Shown: piece after piece, positions 24,222 through 35,080 of the stretch
How positions within the stretch are numbered: the first letter of the stretch is position 1
How the letters are laid out: each line of letters begins with the position of its first letter
From: Bactrocera neohumeralis
Taxonomy: Eukaryota; Arthropoda; Insecta; Diptera; Tephritidae
Assembly: GCF_024586455.1 (NCBI RefSeq)
Contig: NW_026089624.1
Coordinates: 17,885,341 to 17,949,340 of the forward strand
DNA: 64,000 nucleotides
Direction of reading: 5' to 3'
Notes under the pieces: model-generated
What the model was told of the DNA's origin: nothing
Databases searched by the model: none
Seen by the model: the letters and a program-made list of their open reading frames with translations, nothing else
Translations under genes and position numbers: made by a program

Positions 24222-24814
24222 AAAGTGGTTTTACTAAACTTTGCCAAATGGTATTTACGCCGCATGTTTTACTATTTACAATAACCGCTTCAACCTGCGC
24301 AACCCTCCCCCGCCCGCTTTTTACCTCGTTCTCGCCACGGATCCAGCCGGAACCCAATCATTGAGTGTAACGCGTGTCTCTGTTCTCGGCGTTCTCGATT
24401 ATTTACATAATTTCCTTTGGTTGATACGGCTGCGTGTGGAGATTTACTTGGAAATTCTTTATTGAATATGGAAGTAAAGGTATGTACTTATGATTAAGAC
24501 GTATAACAGTCAATTTATTTTTAAATTTAAGCATTTAAACTGATGTTGTTAGTTGCCTTTGCAAGAATGTAGTATTTTTACAAAAAAAGTATAACATTAT
24601 TGTTTTTGTTTATTTGTCGGGATTTGTCGCGCCAGAATTCTGGTACGGAAATGTAATTTGGACTTTCTTCTATCCGAAACAGAAGTAAAATTGTCCCCCA
24701 ACCCACCCCATTTTTATAGGTATTTTTTAAAGTGCACGGTGTAATTCTATACTGTTCAGATTTCTGAACAGTCATTATCGCTAACACATAAAAATACAGT
24801 TGTAATTATAAATA
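24222..24814. other. Transib 5' non-coding part
   Basis: No coding is seen. It contains a C-rich tract (aaccctcccccgcccgc near 24300). It continues at 30469 after the nested LINE, and the transposase start lies another 330 bases on. Confidence 0.7.
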
Positions 24815-24987
24815 TGTATGTACAAATATTTATTTATTTTTATTTATTTATAATAATTCATATAACAAAAAGAGTTTTATTATATAAATACATAAACGCA
24901 GCACTGGCTACGAGGCCTTCAGCTGTCTTGTAATTATAACTAGGTCAAAAATTCTAATTGCTAAGGGTTAGTAAAGATGTAATTTGC

Positions 24988-27588
24988 TTAAATATATTTT
25001 AACAAATCGTTGGTTTTTAAAAATCTATATACAATCATCACGTTTTTTTCTGAAGGTTCACTTAGTAGTTTTATGAGATCAATGTTGCCAGAGTTGTGGG
25101 CTGTTGGGTGAAGCATCGGACAGAGTGTGAGTAAGTGTTTGATAGTAGCGGTGTCCTCGCAAAGGGGGCAAATGGATGGGCTTTTACCCGATAGTAAGTG
25201 GGCGTGTGTTATGATAGTGTGTCCAATCCTTAATCGAGTATATGTCTTCATTGCGCTAGTTGGAACTGTTGACGAGTAGATTATACGGTTTCTGGCTGGG
25301 TTTGTGACCGCGTAGTGATGTTTAAATGTTTTCCATTCGCTTGCGTTTTTTTGATGCCTTTTGTGCTTAATAAGGTTAAGAATGTCTTGCTTGGATGAGA
25401 CGTAGTATGTTAAGGCAGGAGTCCTGGCTACATTTTTCGCAGCGAGGTCTGCAAAGTGGTTGCCTGTAATACCCGCATGGCCAGGGATCCACATTACTTG
25501 GATTTTCTGAGGGGTACCAATGACCGCGTCTCTGATAACTTCTATTATGGGATTGCGATTGGAAGGAGACGTTATTGCAGACATACACGATTTGCTGTCT
25601 GTACAGATGAGGAACTTTCCTTTAGTCTTTTTTGCGTAATTAACTGCATGAAGGATAGCAGATCCTTCAGCAGTAAATACAGAGGCCGTTGAGGGAAGAA
25701 GCCAATTGCAAATAATTTCTCCTGTGGCAGTGACAATTGCTAACGAAGTGGAATCGGTTGACTTGGAGCCATCCGTAAACAATAACTTCCAGCCATTATT
25801 TGTGTAATTAGATTCCAGTTCAGCAAAGGTTTGTTGAAAGACTTCGTTTGGTGTGTTTTGCTTGGACAAAAACATAAGCTTATTCTGTAGTATTTTATCA
25901 TTGATCAGACAGGGAGGATGTCGAGTGGTGAATTTGCGTGTTGCGTTACGTGAAATATTATTTTCTGCAGCGAAACTTAAGCATCTCGAAATAGCCGATT
26001 GTATTCTTGGAATTTTTCTTTTTTTCGTGGCATGCGTGATAGTTGTATTAAGTAATGGGTTGGTGTTCTCAGCCGTTTTCGCAAGAATTTGAAGCGAAGA
26101 ATCTATAATTTTATTTTGAATAGTTGGTAAACCAGATTCAGCCATTATCGTTTTTATTGGCGAGGTTGGAAAGGCCCGGAGACTTCGCCGTATTGCGCAA
26201 TGGTAAGGTGCATTTAAAAGGTTGATACTGCTTTTGGAGCAATTGCCATAGATGGGGAGCCCATAATCTATTCTTGAAGTTAGCAAAGCTCTGACAACAT
26301 TGACTAGTGTGTTCGGATGAATAAATGAATGCTTAGACGAGAGATATTTAACAATATTTAATCGTGACATTAACGAGTTTCTGACATATTTACAGTGAGC
26401 ATTAAAATTATAATTAGAGTCAAAAATTAATCCTAGTATTTTTAGCTGTGTTTTACATTCGATGTTAGTTTGGTTGTGGGTTAGTGAAATACCGTTGCAT
26501 TTTTGCTTCCTACATACATGAAGGATACGTGTTTTGTCTAAGGAAAGTGAAGCACCAGACTCCAGTGACCAAGTCTCAATTCTGGCGAGTATATTAGTAA
26601 ATAAGGATTGAGCTAAATTTACGTCAGAGACTTTTGTGTAGATTAAGACATCGTCAGCATAGATCTGGTGCTCAACTCCTTTGTAATTTTTTATCATTAT
26701 ACTAATATCATCGAAAGCAATGATAAAAAGGAGGGCTGAAAGAGGTGAGCCTTGCGGCGTACCATTAGAAAGCGGGAGTGTTGAAGAAAGAAAACCATTT
26801 ACGTTGACTTTGAGTTTTCTGTTTGTGAGAAAGTTAGTAATAAAACGTATCATATTCTGGCCTATTTTCCATTTTCTTAGTTGTCGAATAATAATATGGG
26901 CTCCAATTTTGTCGAAAGCTCTGTGAAAGTCCAGAGATAGTACGGACACGTGGTTTTTGCTGGACAAAGCGTTAGTAATGAAGTAGTCTAGTTGGATTAA
27001 AGCATCTAACGTGCCTTGACCTTTTTTGTAGGCGACTTGATTCGGTGATATGAACTTGTTTCGCTGAGCATACCACATCAAGCGGTTAGCCACGATCTTT
27101 TCTAAAATTTTGCCCATACATGGAAGGAGGGAAATCGGCCTATAGTTAGCAAGTTCATCGGAGGATTTATGTGGTTTAAGTATTGGTATAACACAGGACG
27201 TTTTCCAAAATTGGGGGTAGACACCAGTATTGAAAATTTTGTTATAAAGCTTTACCAATCGGAGCTTGAGACTTTTTGGCATATGTCTGATAATTGGATA
27301 AGAAATTTTATCTTGCCCCGGGGACTTACCCTTAACAGTACATGCAACGAACTCGAATTCAGACAGTGAAATGCTGGTTTCTATTTGTTTAGCAAAAAAA
27401 GAAAGTGAGGAGACAGAGTAGGAAGTGTCGGACAGTGTGGTGGTTTTAGAGGTTTGAAACTGTGTGCTGAATGAAATATTTGAGCTTGTTTCAGAATAGT
27501 GGTTTGCAAATAACTCGGAAATATCGGATGGATTGGTTACCAAACCTGTTGGCCCCTTTACGCATTGAATGGTTAGATTTCTAGGCAC
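24988..27588 (-). pseudogene. I-clade ORF2: reverse transcriptase and RNase H part
   Basis: An 866-codon open frame. RT blocks: FWKTSCVIPILKPHKSSDEL and NYRPISLLPCMGKILEKIV, VLSLDFHRAFDKIGAHIIIR, NGTPQGSPLSALLFIIAFDD, and the catalytic QIYADDVLIYTK (Y-A-D-D). RNase H follows with LLFTDGSKSTDST, AEGSAILHAV, CTDSKSCMSA and WIPGHAGITGNHFADLAAK. A Cys-His motif CPLCEDTATIKHLLTLCPML lies near the end. It performs target-primed reverse transcription. It continues upstream into the endonuclease in other frames (frameshifts near 27740 and 28050). Confidence 0.95.
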
Positions 27589-27737
27589 TCCAGAAAGTTT
27601 TTTTAAAGCGTTCCATATTAACTTAGGACTAGACGAAGGATTTATTTTGCTTGTGAAATCCTGAAAACATTTACGCTTGGCCTGTTTCGCGGAACGACGG
27701 AAAAGAGCATTGGCTTTCCTGAAAGATATTAAGTTGA

Positions 27738-28681
27738 CTAGTGAACGAGCGCGTTTGTATTCATACCAAGCTGTCTGTTTTTTTCCCGCAATTCAGCGAT
27801 TTCTTTATTCCACCAAGGAACACTCTTTGAACTTGCTGTTGGCTTTGTATGAGGAATGCTAACATTCGCTGCTGAACGGATAATTTTTGTTAACCTCGCA
27901 CTTTCTTGGTTAGGGTTGTCAGATATTGGGGTTTTATTGCCATTTATCTCGCAATGTGTCTGAAACTTCTCCCAATCAGCGTAATCAGTTTTGAATACCT
28001 TATTTATTTTGAGGTTTTTAGTTGTTGAACCTAGGTGCAATTTTAGTACAATGGGAAGTGATCGCTTCCATGCAGGTGATCGAGTATACTCCATTCGCAC
28101 TCTGTGGCAAGTGTGTCGGTGCACATTGTAAGATCTACATGGGAAAAAGTGGAGTGAGTGGAAAAGTGTGTCGCGGATCCGTTATTCAAACATATTAAGT
28201 TAGAGGAAAGTAAAGCGTCTTCAATGCATTTGCCCCTCTTGTTGGCTATTGGAGAGCCCCATAGTGGACTCCATGCATTAAAATCACCAGCGAAAATTAA
28301 AGGAGTAGAAGCTTGGTTGATTAATTGCAGGATGTCTGTACTGGTAAAATGTTCATCTGGTGCAATATAGGTGCAGATAATGGTGATTTTTTTAACTAAG
28401 ATAATTTCGATCGACATAGCCAGCAAGTTGGATTGAATGGCATTAATTTTGTGTGGAATATCTCTTCTTATGAGAATCGCAATACCTCTTTTACCTGTGC
28501 TAATATGTGGAAGATTGTGAAACATGCCAATGTACTGCTTAGGAGTAAAAGCAGACAAGTTGAAAGAGATGTGAGTTTCATTTAAGAGTATAATAGCTGG
28601 GGAATGATCTTGTATTAATAATTGAAGCTCATTGTAATTATTAGTGTAGCCGTTTAAATTCCATTGCAATAATGGAATCAT
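27738..28681 (-). pseudogene. I-clade ORF2: AP-type endonuclease and linker
   Basis: 28043-28681 opens with MIPLLQWNLNGYTNNYNELQ and contains LLNETHIS, CTYIAPDEH, FAGDFNAWSPLWGS, HVDLTMC and ILDHLHGSDHFPL. These are the N, E, D-N, D and SDH catalytic blocks of apurinic-type LINE endonucleases. 27738-28124 carries the linker (SVPWWNKEIAELREKNRQLG) in another frame. This part nicks the target DNA. A frameshift at ~28050 splits the gene. Confidence 0.92.
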
Positions 28682-28812
28682 AAGATTTATGTAGGAAAAA
28701 AAGAAAAAGGGAAACAGAAGAGAGCTAGAATATCAACTCGTATGAGCAGTCAGTTGAAGCTGAGTGTCACCAATTGAGTACTAGTTCAAAAGAGAGTAAA
28801 GGCTAAGCGTAT

Positions 28813-30264
28813 TTATTCAGAGTCAATTTCTATTTGTTCAGTATGTTGAGTAGAGTATTTATTATCGTTGGAATTGCTTGTTGTTGGAAAGAGATTTTCG
28901 TGATTAGGTGGATTAGACTGCACGGTAGTGTTGGTAGTAGTGTTGTTGAAGTCAGTATATTTATTAAGCGAGTTTAAGGAGTTGTTTAAGTTGGAAATGA
29001 GAGAGGCTGTTGTTGGACTGAAAAGTTTGGGATTTAAGAAAGAGGCTTGTTGGGTACAGTTGTCGCTGATATTTTTAGCTGAATGTGAGACGTTGTTGTA
29101 GTCTGAACTGATCGATGCAGGCTTGTTGATGGAAATATGTTTGTTGTTGGCGTTTGATGAGTGATTTTTTCTAGTTAAAGAGTTTGTTGATGAGTTGGGA
29201 GCAGAGGTGACCTCTGCGTTTTGTTTTGATGTACTAGGCAAGTCGTTGTCGGCAATTCTATGATTATTTTTAGATTTTGTGAAATTGTTGATGGCTGAAA
29301 TTTTTGTTGGTGTGTTGGATACAGAGGATACCTCTTTTGTAGGTTGAAGCACATGTGAAAAGCTAGCAGTGAGGGAAGGGAGGGAAGTATTTTCTCTATA
29401 CTTTTTAAGGGCTTCGTGCATACTGCACTTTTCTAGTATCTTTATTTTTAAAATTTCTTTGGTTTGCATATACTTTGGACACTTATAGTCCGAAGAGCGA
29501 TGCTCGCCAGAACAATTCGCACACATGACTCGGATGCAGTCATTATCGTGTGGAGAAGGGAAATTGCAAGTTTCACATGTTGGGGAACCCTTACAATGTT
29601 TTTGCGTATGACCCAATTTTTGGCATGACCTGCATCGCATTGGATTAGGCACGTATGGTCGCACAGAGGTCATCCTCCATGCGATGTTTATTTTGTTTGG
29701 AAGGGAATAAGTGTTGAATGATATTAGCATAACACCAGTAGGCTTTATAACACCTTCAACTTTGCGAGTGAACTTATAAACCGCGGAGACTTCGTAAGAA
29801 CTGAGTCCTTCTATTATTTCGCTTTCAGGCACATCGTTTAAAAACGGTGCATAAATGGTGCCTTTGTTACAATTAAGATGTTGATGATAGCTAGCGCTAA
29901 CAGCGCCAATGTTGAAAAGACATTTCGTTTTTATAAACTTTTCTGCTACTTGCTTATTTTTCACTAGCAGTAATAGGCTGCCGTCGCGTAATTCACTAAT
30001 TTTGTTTATATCTTTGCTCACGGTAAGTAAGGCATTGTAAACACGAAAACAAGAAACCTTCGAAAGCGGTGTAGAATTCTCGTCGGATTTAATCACAATA
30101 TACTTTGGATCTTCACTTTTTATTGGCGGTAAGTCAGGAAAAGCATCTTGCAGTTTTTGATACGATTTTTTACGTTTTGGTTGGGGACCTTGGGCCAGCG
30201 CAGCAAACCTGTTGTCCCCGAACTGGAAGCCCGCCGGGGGCATAGTGGAAAAGTTATAACACAC
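28813..30264 (-). CDS. I-clade ORF1 protein (nucleic-acid chaperone with zinc knuckles)
   Basis: 483 codons, uninterrupted. The N-terminal third is RRM-like (IKPTGVMLISFNTY, INIAWRMTSVRPYVPNP). Residues ~215-270 hold a zinc-knuckle array: CRSCQKLGHTQKHC, CETCNFPSPHDNDC, CANCSGEHRSSDYKC. The C-terminal ~200 residues are Asn/Ser/Thr-rich and disordered. It would coat element RNA. The intact frame contrasts with the broken ORF2. Confidence 0.9.
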   Translation of the reverse strand: MCYNFSTMPPAGFQFGDNRFAALAQGPQPKRKKSYQKLQDAFPDLPPIKSEDPKYIVIKSDENSTPLSKVSCFRVYNALLTVSKDINKISELRDGSLLLLVKNKQVAEKFIKTKCLFNIGAVSASYHQHLNCNKGTIYAPFLNDVPESEIIEGLSSYEVSAVYKFTRKVEGVIKPTGVMLISFNTYSLPNKINIAWRMTSVRPYVPNPMRCRSCQKLGHTQKHCKGSPTCETCNFPSPHDNDCIRVMCANCSGEHRSSDYKCPKYMQTKEILKIKILEKCSMHEALKKYRENTSLPSLTASFSHVLQPTKEVSSVSNTPTKISAINNFTKSKNNHRIADNDLPSTSKQNAEVTSAPNSSTNSLTRKNHSSNANNKHISINKPASISSDYNNVSHSAKNISDNCTQQASFLNPKLFSPTTASLISNLNNSLNSLNKYTDFNNTTTNTTVQSNPPNHENLFPTTSNSNDNKYSTQHTEQIEIDSE

Positions 30265-30468
30265 TGATATAAGTACTGGATTTTGTTTCTCACTTAAAAT
30301 AAGTATTAATCGCGTTACTTAAATAAGCAGACCGTAGTGCAAAAAAAAAAAAAAAAAAGAACACCAAAAGAGAGCTATATGAATAGCTATAAACTCAGAG
30401 AAAGACGCTAACTCAACTGCTCAGTACTAGGTTTAGGTAGGTTTAGTCGGTGACTGTATGTACAAATA

Positions 30469-30797
30469 CTCATTTCAATCATCATTGTAACAAATATTCA
30501 TTTCGGGTATTGTTTTATGCTACATAATATGGGTTGTTTTCAAGGTCACATGCACATTTGTATTCAATTACCTAAATGCACATCGATCCAAAAGGATCGG
30601 AAATGACCCTAAACTAACAATAGACAATTGTGTCTGCCCTTGAAAACACTTATGCTTAAGATATGTGTACATACTGTGGGCTCTATAAATAAAGGAGCTC
30701 TGGGCAACCAGAGCTGAGTACAATTTTATAGTCAAAACCTTTCACGTCGTTTTAATATTACATATACAAAATACAAATTTTCACAGATTCTGCAGCA
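30469..30797 (+). promoter_or_regulatory. Transib upstream region with possible promoter
   Basis: A non-coding stretch between the LINE and the transposase ATG. It contains gggctctataaataaaggagc (about 30677-30697), a TATA-like sequence roughly 100 bases before the start codon. Promoter function is inference. Confidence 0.4.
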
Positions 30798-32828
30798 ATG
30801 TTGAAAAATATCACCCGAATGGAATTATACGTTATTATAAAGGAGTACAAAGGAAAAAAAATGAACGAAAAATTCACCTTTCTGGAAGATAGAATTGCTC
30901 AGTTGACGTCATGCCCAACAGAGGATAGAAATGTTTTGTCTCGTTCTTTGAGGCATTTCAAGACAGATTTAAAAAAAAAATGGTCAGCAGCTCGTAACAC
31001 TGATGAGAGGTTCGTAAAAAATAACGAAGAATGGCTAAGAACAACATTAGAACTTCCTTCGTGGTTGGACAAGCCTGGTCGTCCAGTCAAAGAGTTTCGT
31101 GAATTAAGCGAAAGGAGTAAGCGGCGCAGAACTGTAGATTTACGGGCTCACGTACCTGTCGAGGAGTTGACTTTTGCTGCATGTGTAAGTCAGGGCACTT
31201 CCGGAAACATGCACACTTCAAAGATGATTAAGGAAATAACTTCAACACCTACGAGAGCCAAGAAGATCAGAAATATAATTTCATCTAAAAAAGACCACGT
31301 GGAAAAAAATATACTATAGAAGAAGCATTATCCTTATTCGTTGAAGGTAATTTCACAAGAAGTCAGTGGAATTTATTACAAGGCGGACGTAAAAATATCT
31401 ATCCTTGCTACTCTTTGCTGCAAAAGGCAAAAAAAAGTGCTTACCCGGAGGAAGATAAAATAACGGTTACAGAGACTAGCTTTAATGTAGAACTTCAAGC
31501 TTTGTTGGATCATACGGCTTTGCGCCTCATCCAATATTTAAAAGAAGTCATAGATACATTAACTGACGCCGAGAAGCAGAGCCTTCTTTTGATATCAAAA
31601 TGGAGGTGCGATGGATCACACCAAACTCCATTTAAGCAAAAATTTGAAAATCTTTCTGGTGACGATTCAAGTATATTTGTGAGCTCGATTGTTCCAGTGA
31701 GGTTGGTTGTTACCTTCAATGGTGAAACAACAAAAACCATTTGGCAAAACCCTACGCCTTCTTCGGTGAGATTCTGCAGGCCTATTAGAGCTCAATTTAC
31801 TCACGAAACAAAAGATGTAACAAAACAAGAAATAGAATACATCGAAAATCAAGCCAGAAATCTGGAAGATACAAGAGACAGTGAAACATCAGCGCACATC
31901 AATCATAAAATATTACTGACAATGGTAGACGGGAAAGTTTGTAACGCTGCAACGGATACAACCTCTACTATGCGATGTTATGTATGCGGTCAGACTTCAA
32001 AAGATTTTAATAAATTAAAAAAAGGTGTCATAAATCAAGAGGCTTTAAAGTTTGGCCTCTCAGTACTCCACGCCCGAATACGGTTTTTTGAGTTGTTGTT
32101 GCACTTAGCATATAAAAAACCCATAAAGAATTGGCAAGCCCGTACAGCAGAAGACAAAAAGATTATTAAGGAAACAAAAGAGACAATACAAAAATGTTTT
32201 AAAGATGAAATGGGTCTACTGGTTGATGTTCCTAAACCTGGTTTTGGAAACAGTAATGACGGGAATACATCTAGGAGATTTTTCGAAAATGCAGAATGCT
32301 CTTCTCGCATCACCGGCATCAACATCGAAGTAATCAAAAGATTTAAAGTTATTCTTGAAATAATATCAAGTGGTCATGAGATTGATCCTCAAAAATTCGA
32401 TGATTATGCCCAAGACACTTCAAAATTGTATGGAAATGTACGGTTGGTATCCAATGTCGCCAACTGTCCACAAAATCCTCATACACGGAGCGCAGGTGCT
32501 GCAAGAGGCAATTCTTCCAATTGGACAATTATCCGAGGAGGCAGCTGAGGCCCGAAATAAACATATCAGAAAATATCGGGTAGATTTTGCCCGAAAGTTT
32601 TCGAGGATCGAGTGTAACAGAGATGTTTTGAACAGACTGCTTTTAACATCCGATCCACTTATCAGCTGCAATCGTCCAAAGAATAAGAAGAAACTCATGC
32701 CATTTTCCGAGGAAGCAAAATCAATTTTAACTGCAGCAACACCTAATCTCAATAGGTCAGACGAGAATACTGTCGAGGAAGAGGATTCTGATGTAATCAG
32801 CGAAGTAAATTATCCTGAAACCGATTAA
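30798..32828 (+). pseudogene. Transib transposase (RAG1-core relative), two frameshifts
   Basis: The start ATG at 30798 follows a short leader. Segment 1 (to ~31310): PVEELTFAACVSQGTSGNMH and IKEITSTPTRAKKIRN, the usual Transib N-terminus. Segment 2 (31415-~32435, open upstream to ~31320): LLLISKWRCDGSHQTPFKQK with the first catalytic Asp (31610-31612), SSIFVSSIVPVRLV, IWQNPTPSSVRFCRPIR, VDGKVCNAATDTTSTMRCYV with a C-x2-C zinc motif, GLSVLHARIRFFELLLHLAY, DVPKPGFGNSNDGNTSRRFF. Segment 3 (~32430-32828): YPMSPTVHKILIHGAQV, LPIGQLSEEAAEARNKHIRK with the catalytic Glu region. It would cut by hairpin formation at RSS-like ends, as RAG1 does. Frameshifts near 31310 and 32432 inactivate it. Confidence 0.93.
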
Positions 32829-32966
32829 TTTTTTTTAATTATATTATTTTATTTTCAGTTATTTTTTTTTCTATTCTAATCATGTATTTTTATTAATAAA
32901 TGCTATATATTGATTCAATATTGTTTTTTATTATATTTAAAGATAATATAAGTCCCTAAATAATTA

Positions 32967-32998
32967 TGACCGGTTTTTGCATCAAATACCCCTTAGTG
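32967..32998 (-). repeat. Transib right terminal inverted repeat
   Basis: Read from 32998 on the minus strand: CACTAAG, an 11-nt spacer, GCAAAAACC (8 of 9 positions of the RSS nonamer), then GGTCA. It differs from the left end by one A in the A-tract. Confidence 0.9.
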
Positions 32999-33003
32999 CG
33001 CCG

Positions 33004-33984
33004 CAAAATGTACATTTTACATGGGGCTCAGAGCAGCAACAAGCTTTTAAAGATCTTAAATTACATATAATTAATGCTACGCAGTTGGCACATTTCAATG
33101 AACAATTACCAATTACGCTAGCAACCGACGCCTCATTTTTTGGCATTGGCCCCGTTCTTTCGCATATTTATCCTGACGGATGTGAACGTTCAATAGCATT
33201 TGCATCTAAAACTATGGATAAGCATCAACTTAAATATAGTCAAATTGAAAAAGAAGGTTTAGCAATAGTGTTCGGAGTTAAGAAGTTCCACCAATACTTA
33301 TATGGGAGAAAGTTTTCGCTAGTCACAGACCATAAATCTCTCATAAATATTTTTAATCCAAGCAAGCATCTACCGCAAATTACGTATTCAGCGTTGGGCA
33401 ATCATACTTTTGGCATATCAATTCGATATCAAGCATCGTAATACACACGCACATGGTAATGCGGATGCACTCTCTCGTTTACCTGTAAGTACCGATATTC
33501 AATTTGATACATCGGAAGCATGCTACAATGTTACACGCATACAATTACCAATAAATGCTGATATTATTCGTAAGCACACAGAACGAGACGAAATACTACG
33601 TAAAGTTAAACATTTTGTTAAATCAGGTTGGCCTACAGAACTATCGCCAGGTGATAACGAAATTAGACCATATTTTCATTGGAGATTAGCTTTAACTTTT
33701 CACGAAAATCTTCTCTGCTTACACGCAAACATAAAACGTATTGTTATTCCAAAATCATTACAGCAAAATATTCTAAACCTCTTACATGATGGACATTGGG
33801 AACCGTAAGACTGGAAGCAATTAGCACGACATCACGTTTGGTAGGCAAACATCGATGACGACATAGCCAAAGTGACACGTCATTGTGAAATTTTGTAAAG
33901 TTGGCAATCCAGCACCTACACTTCAATACCTTAGTTGGCCAGAAGCAAAAACACCATGGGAACGCATTCATATCGACTGCTGGC
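33004..33984 (+). pseudogene. mag-like RNase H and integrase N-terminus
   Basis: Begins in the connection domain (FTWGSEQQQAFKDLKLHIIN). Then come RNase H blocks: LPITLATDASFFGIGPVLSH, KYSQIEKEGLAIVFGVKKFH, YLYGRKFSLVTDHKSL. A frameshift near 33410-33440 leads to FDIKHRNTHAHGNADALSRL. It continues through the integrase linker to LNLLHDGHWEP, stops and shifts, and ends with LSWPEAKTPWERIHIDCW at the gap, the first Asp block of the integrase core. Confidence 0.9.
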
Positions 33985-34084
33985 NNNNNNNNNNNNNNNN
34001 NNNNNNNNNNNNNNNNNNNNNNNNNNNNNNNNNNNNNNNNNNNNNNNNNNNNNNNNNNNNNNNNNNNNNNNNNNNNNNNNNNNN
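33985..34084. other. Assembly gap (100 N)
   Basis: Exactly 100 N, the conventional placeholder for a gap of unknown size. It begins in the mag-like integrase, and no integrase follows it, so the missing sequence may be several kilobases. Confidence 1.
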
Positions 34085-34338
34085 AAATAAACGTTTTTCA
34101 TCGGTAACAATCATGTTTTAATCGATTTACAGACATTCCCCACCTTTTTTCAAAATCGCAAAATCAGGTTTTTTGCGCCAATGGCTATAACTTTTAAATT
34201 TTTGTAGAATTTTATCAAACCAATGTTATCAAAAGGAAGGTTACGACTCGCACTACAAATCCATGCTTTGGAATTTTCACAAAAAATAACTTTTATGTGA
34301 CTTTTTAACCGAAATCAAAAATCCACCTTGCCCTAGTG
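34085..34338. other. Non-coding segment ending in CCCTAGTG
   Basis: No gene. The right end (…AAATCCACCTTGCCCTAGTG, 34319-34338) is the inverted form of the CACTAGGG start at 19440. It may be the other terminus of the transposon carrying the 20009-21644 gene, into which the mag element inserted. No clear target duplication supports this. Confidence 0.35.
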
Positions 34339-35080
34339 ATATTCACATTTTCACCTCAGTTCAGAAGAACCAATAAAGTAGAGTGCAGTTAATTATAACA
34401 ACTTTGTGTTTTTATTTAATCTTGGCTCTACACAATTAACTCGTGCGTTTCGTGGAACGCAACCTTTCACAAAAGGAAAGCATGGATGCTATGGTAAATA
34501 TTTCGCTTTTAAATGTTATGCGGTTGTAATATAATTTACTGTCATTTTTTTTCTTTATAACAGATGCGGCTAATATTGAAGTCAAAGGGCGCAAAAGGCA
34601 GTGTGGATGGCCATGTACCATTACAATTTAGAAGGGCGCAAAGAGAAGGAATCCTTACTGAAGCTAAAGTGCGTAGGTTTAGCTTTTGGTAGGTTTTTTT
34701 TTTACTGATATACGTATATATTTGAATGCCTTAACTTATAACGTTTCATTTTAGATATATTTCCTGACATGGACAAAAACACAATCTGTGGGGAGCTCCG
34801 GAGATTTGTGTCCTTAAGCCACAACCGTTTTAAACAAAAAAAAACGTAAACTTAAGGCTAAATTAATATAAGTCTTATTATCACTTATATATATTAGTTT
34901 TAAATTGTATAAATTAGTTTTAAGTTGTACATATTAGCTTTTAGTTTAAGTGTCTAATTTTACTTTTAAAATATGAATTTTTAGAATTATAATTTTTATA
35001 CTGAAATAAACTTAATCTTGTATTATTTTTCTGCAGAATGTAATAATAATAGGCAAATTATTAGTTTAAGTAAATACAAT
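34339..35080 (+). other. Possible small spliced reading region
   Basis: A possible exon pair. ATG at ~34483 with donor after ~34494; acceptor ttataacag near 34563 and an open stretch (RLILKSKGAKGSVDGHVPLQ, FRRAQREGILTEAKVRRF) to a donor near 34690; acceptor cattttag near 34754 then FPDMDKNTICGELRRFVSLS and a stop. I do not recognise it. It precedes a TE-like segment whose relative lies at 50960-51290. Low confidence. Confidence 0.3.

Larger units (their letters stand above)
24829..30454 (-). mobile_element. I-clade LINE, full length (5,626 bp), nested in Transib
   Basis: The 14-bp duplication TGTATGTACAAATA flanks it (24815-24828 and 30455-30468). On the minus strand it starts CAGTCACCGACTAAACC, carries ORF1 (intact) and ORF2 (endonuclease, RT, RNase H; two frameshifts), and ends in an (AAATA)n-like tail (complement at 24829-24855). 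The presence of RNase H and the ORF1/ORF2 layout place it in the I clade. An A-run lies at 30342-30358. Confidence 0.95.
24189..32998 (+). mobile_element. Transib transposon (carries a nested LINE)
   Basis: Inverted ends: 24189-24221 begins CACTAAGGGGTATTTGATGC, and the right end (32998 inward) reads the same 20 bases in reverse complement, followed by A-tracts and CCGGTCA. The target duplication CGCCG (24184-24188; 32999-33003) is the GC-rich 5-bp duplication typical of Transib. The transposase gene (30798-32828) is on the plus strand. Subtracting the LINE and its duplication leaves about 3.17 kb, a normal Transib length. The transposase is frameshifted, so the copy is defective. Confidence 0.95.
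21686..33984 (+). mobile_element. mag-like Ty3/gypsy element, interrupted by Transib and truncated by gap
   Basis: Plus-strand order: candidate LTR and PBS (21686-21855), Gag, zinc knuckles, protease, RT to 24183, then, after the 8.8-kb Transib insertion, RNase H (33004 onward) and integrase start (to 33984), where the assembly gap begins. The coding resumes exactly across the CGCCG duplication (24184-24188 and 32999-33003). The 3' LTR is not visible after the gap. Several frameshifts and stops mark it as defective. Confidence 0.9.
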
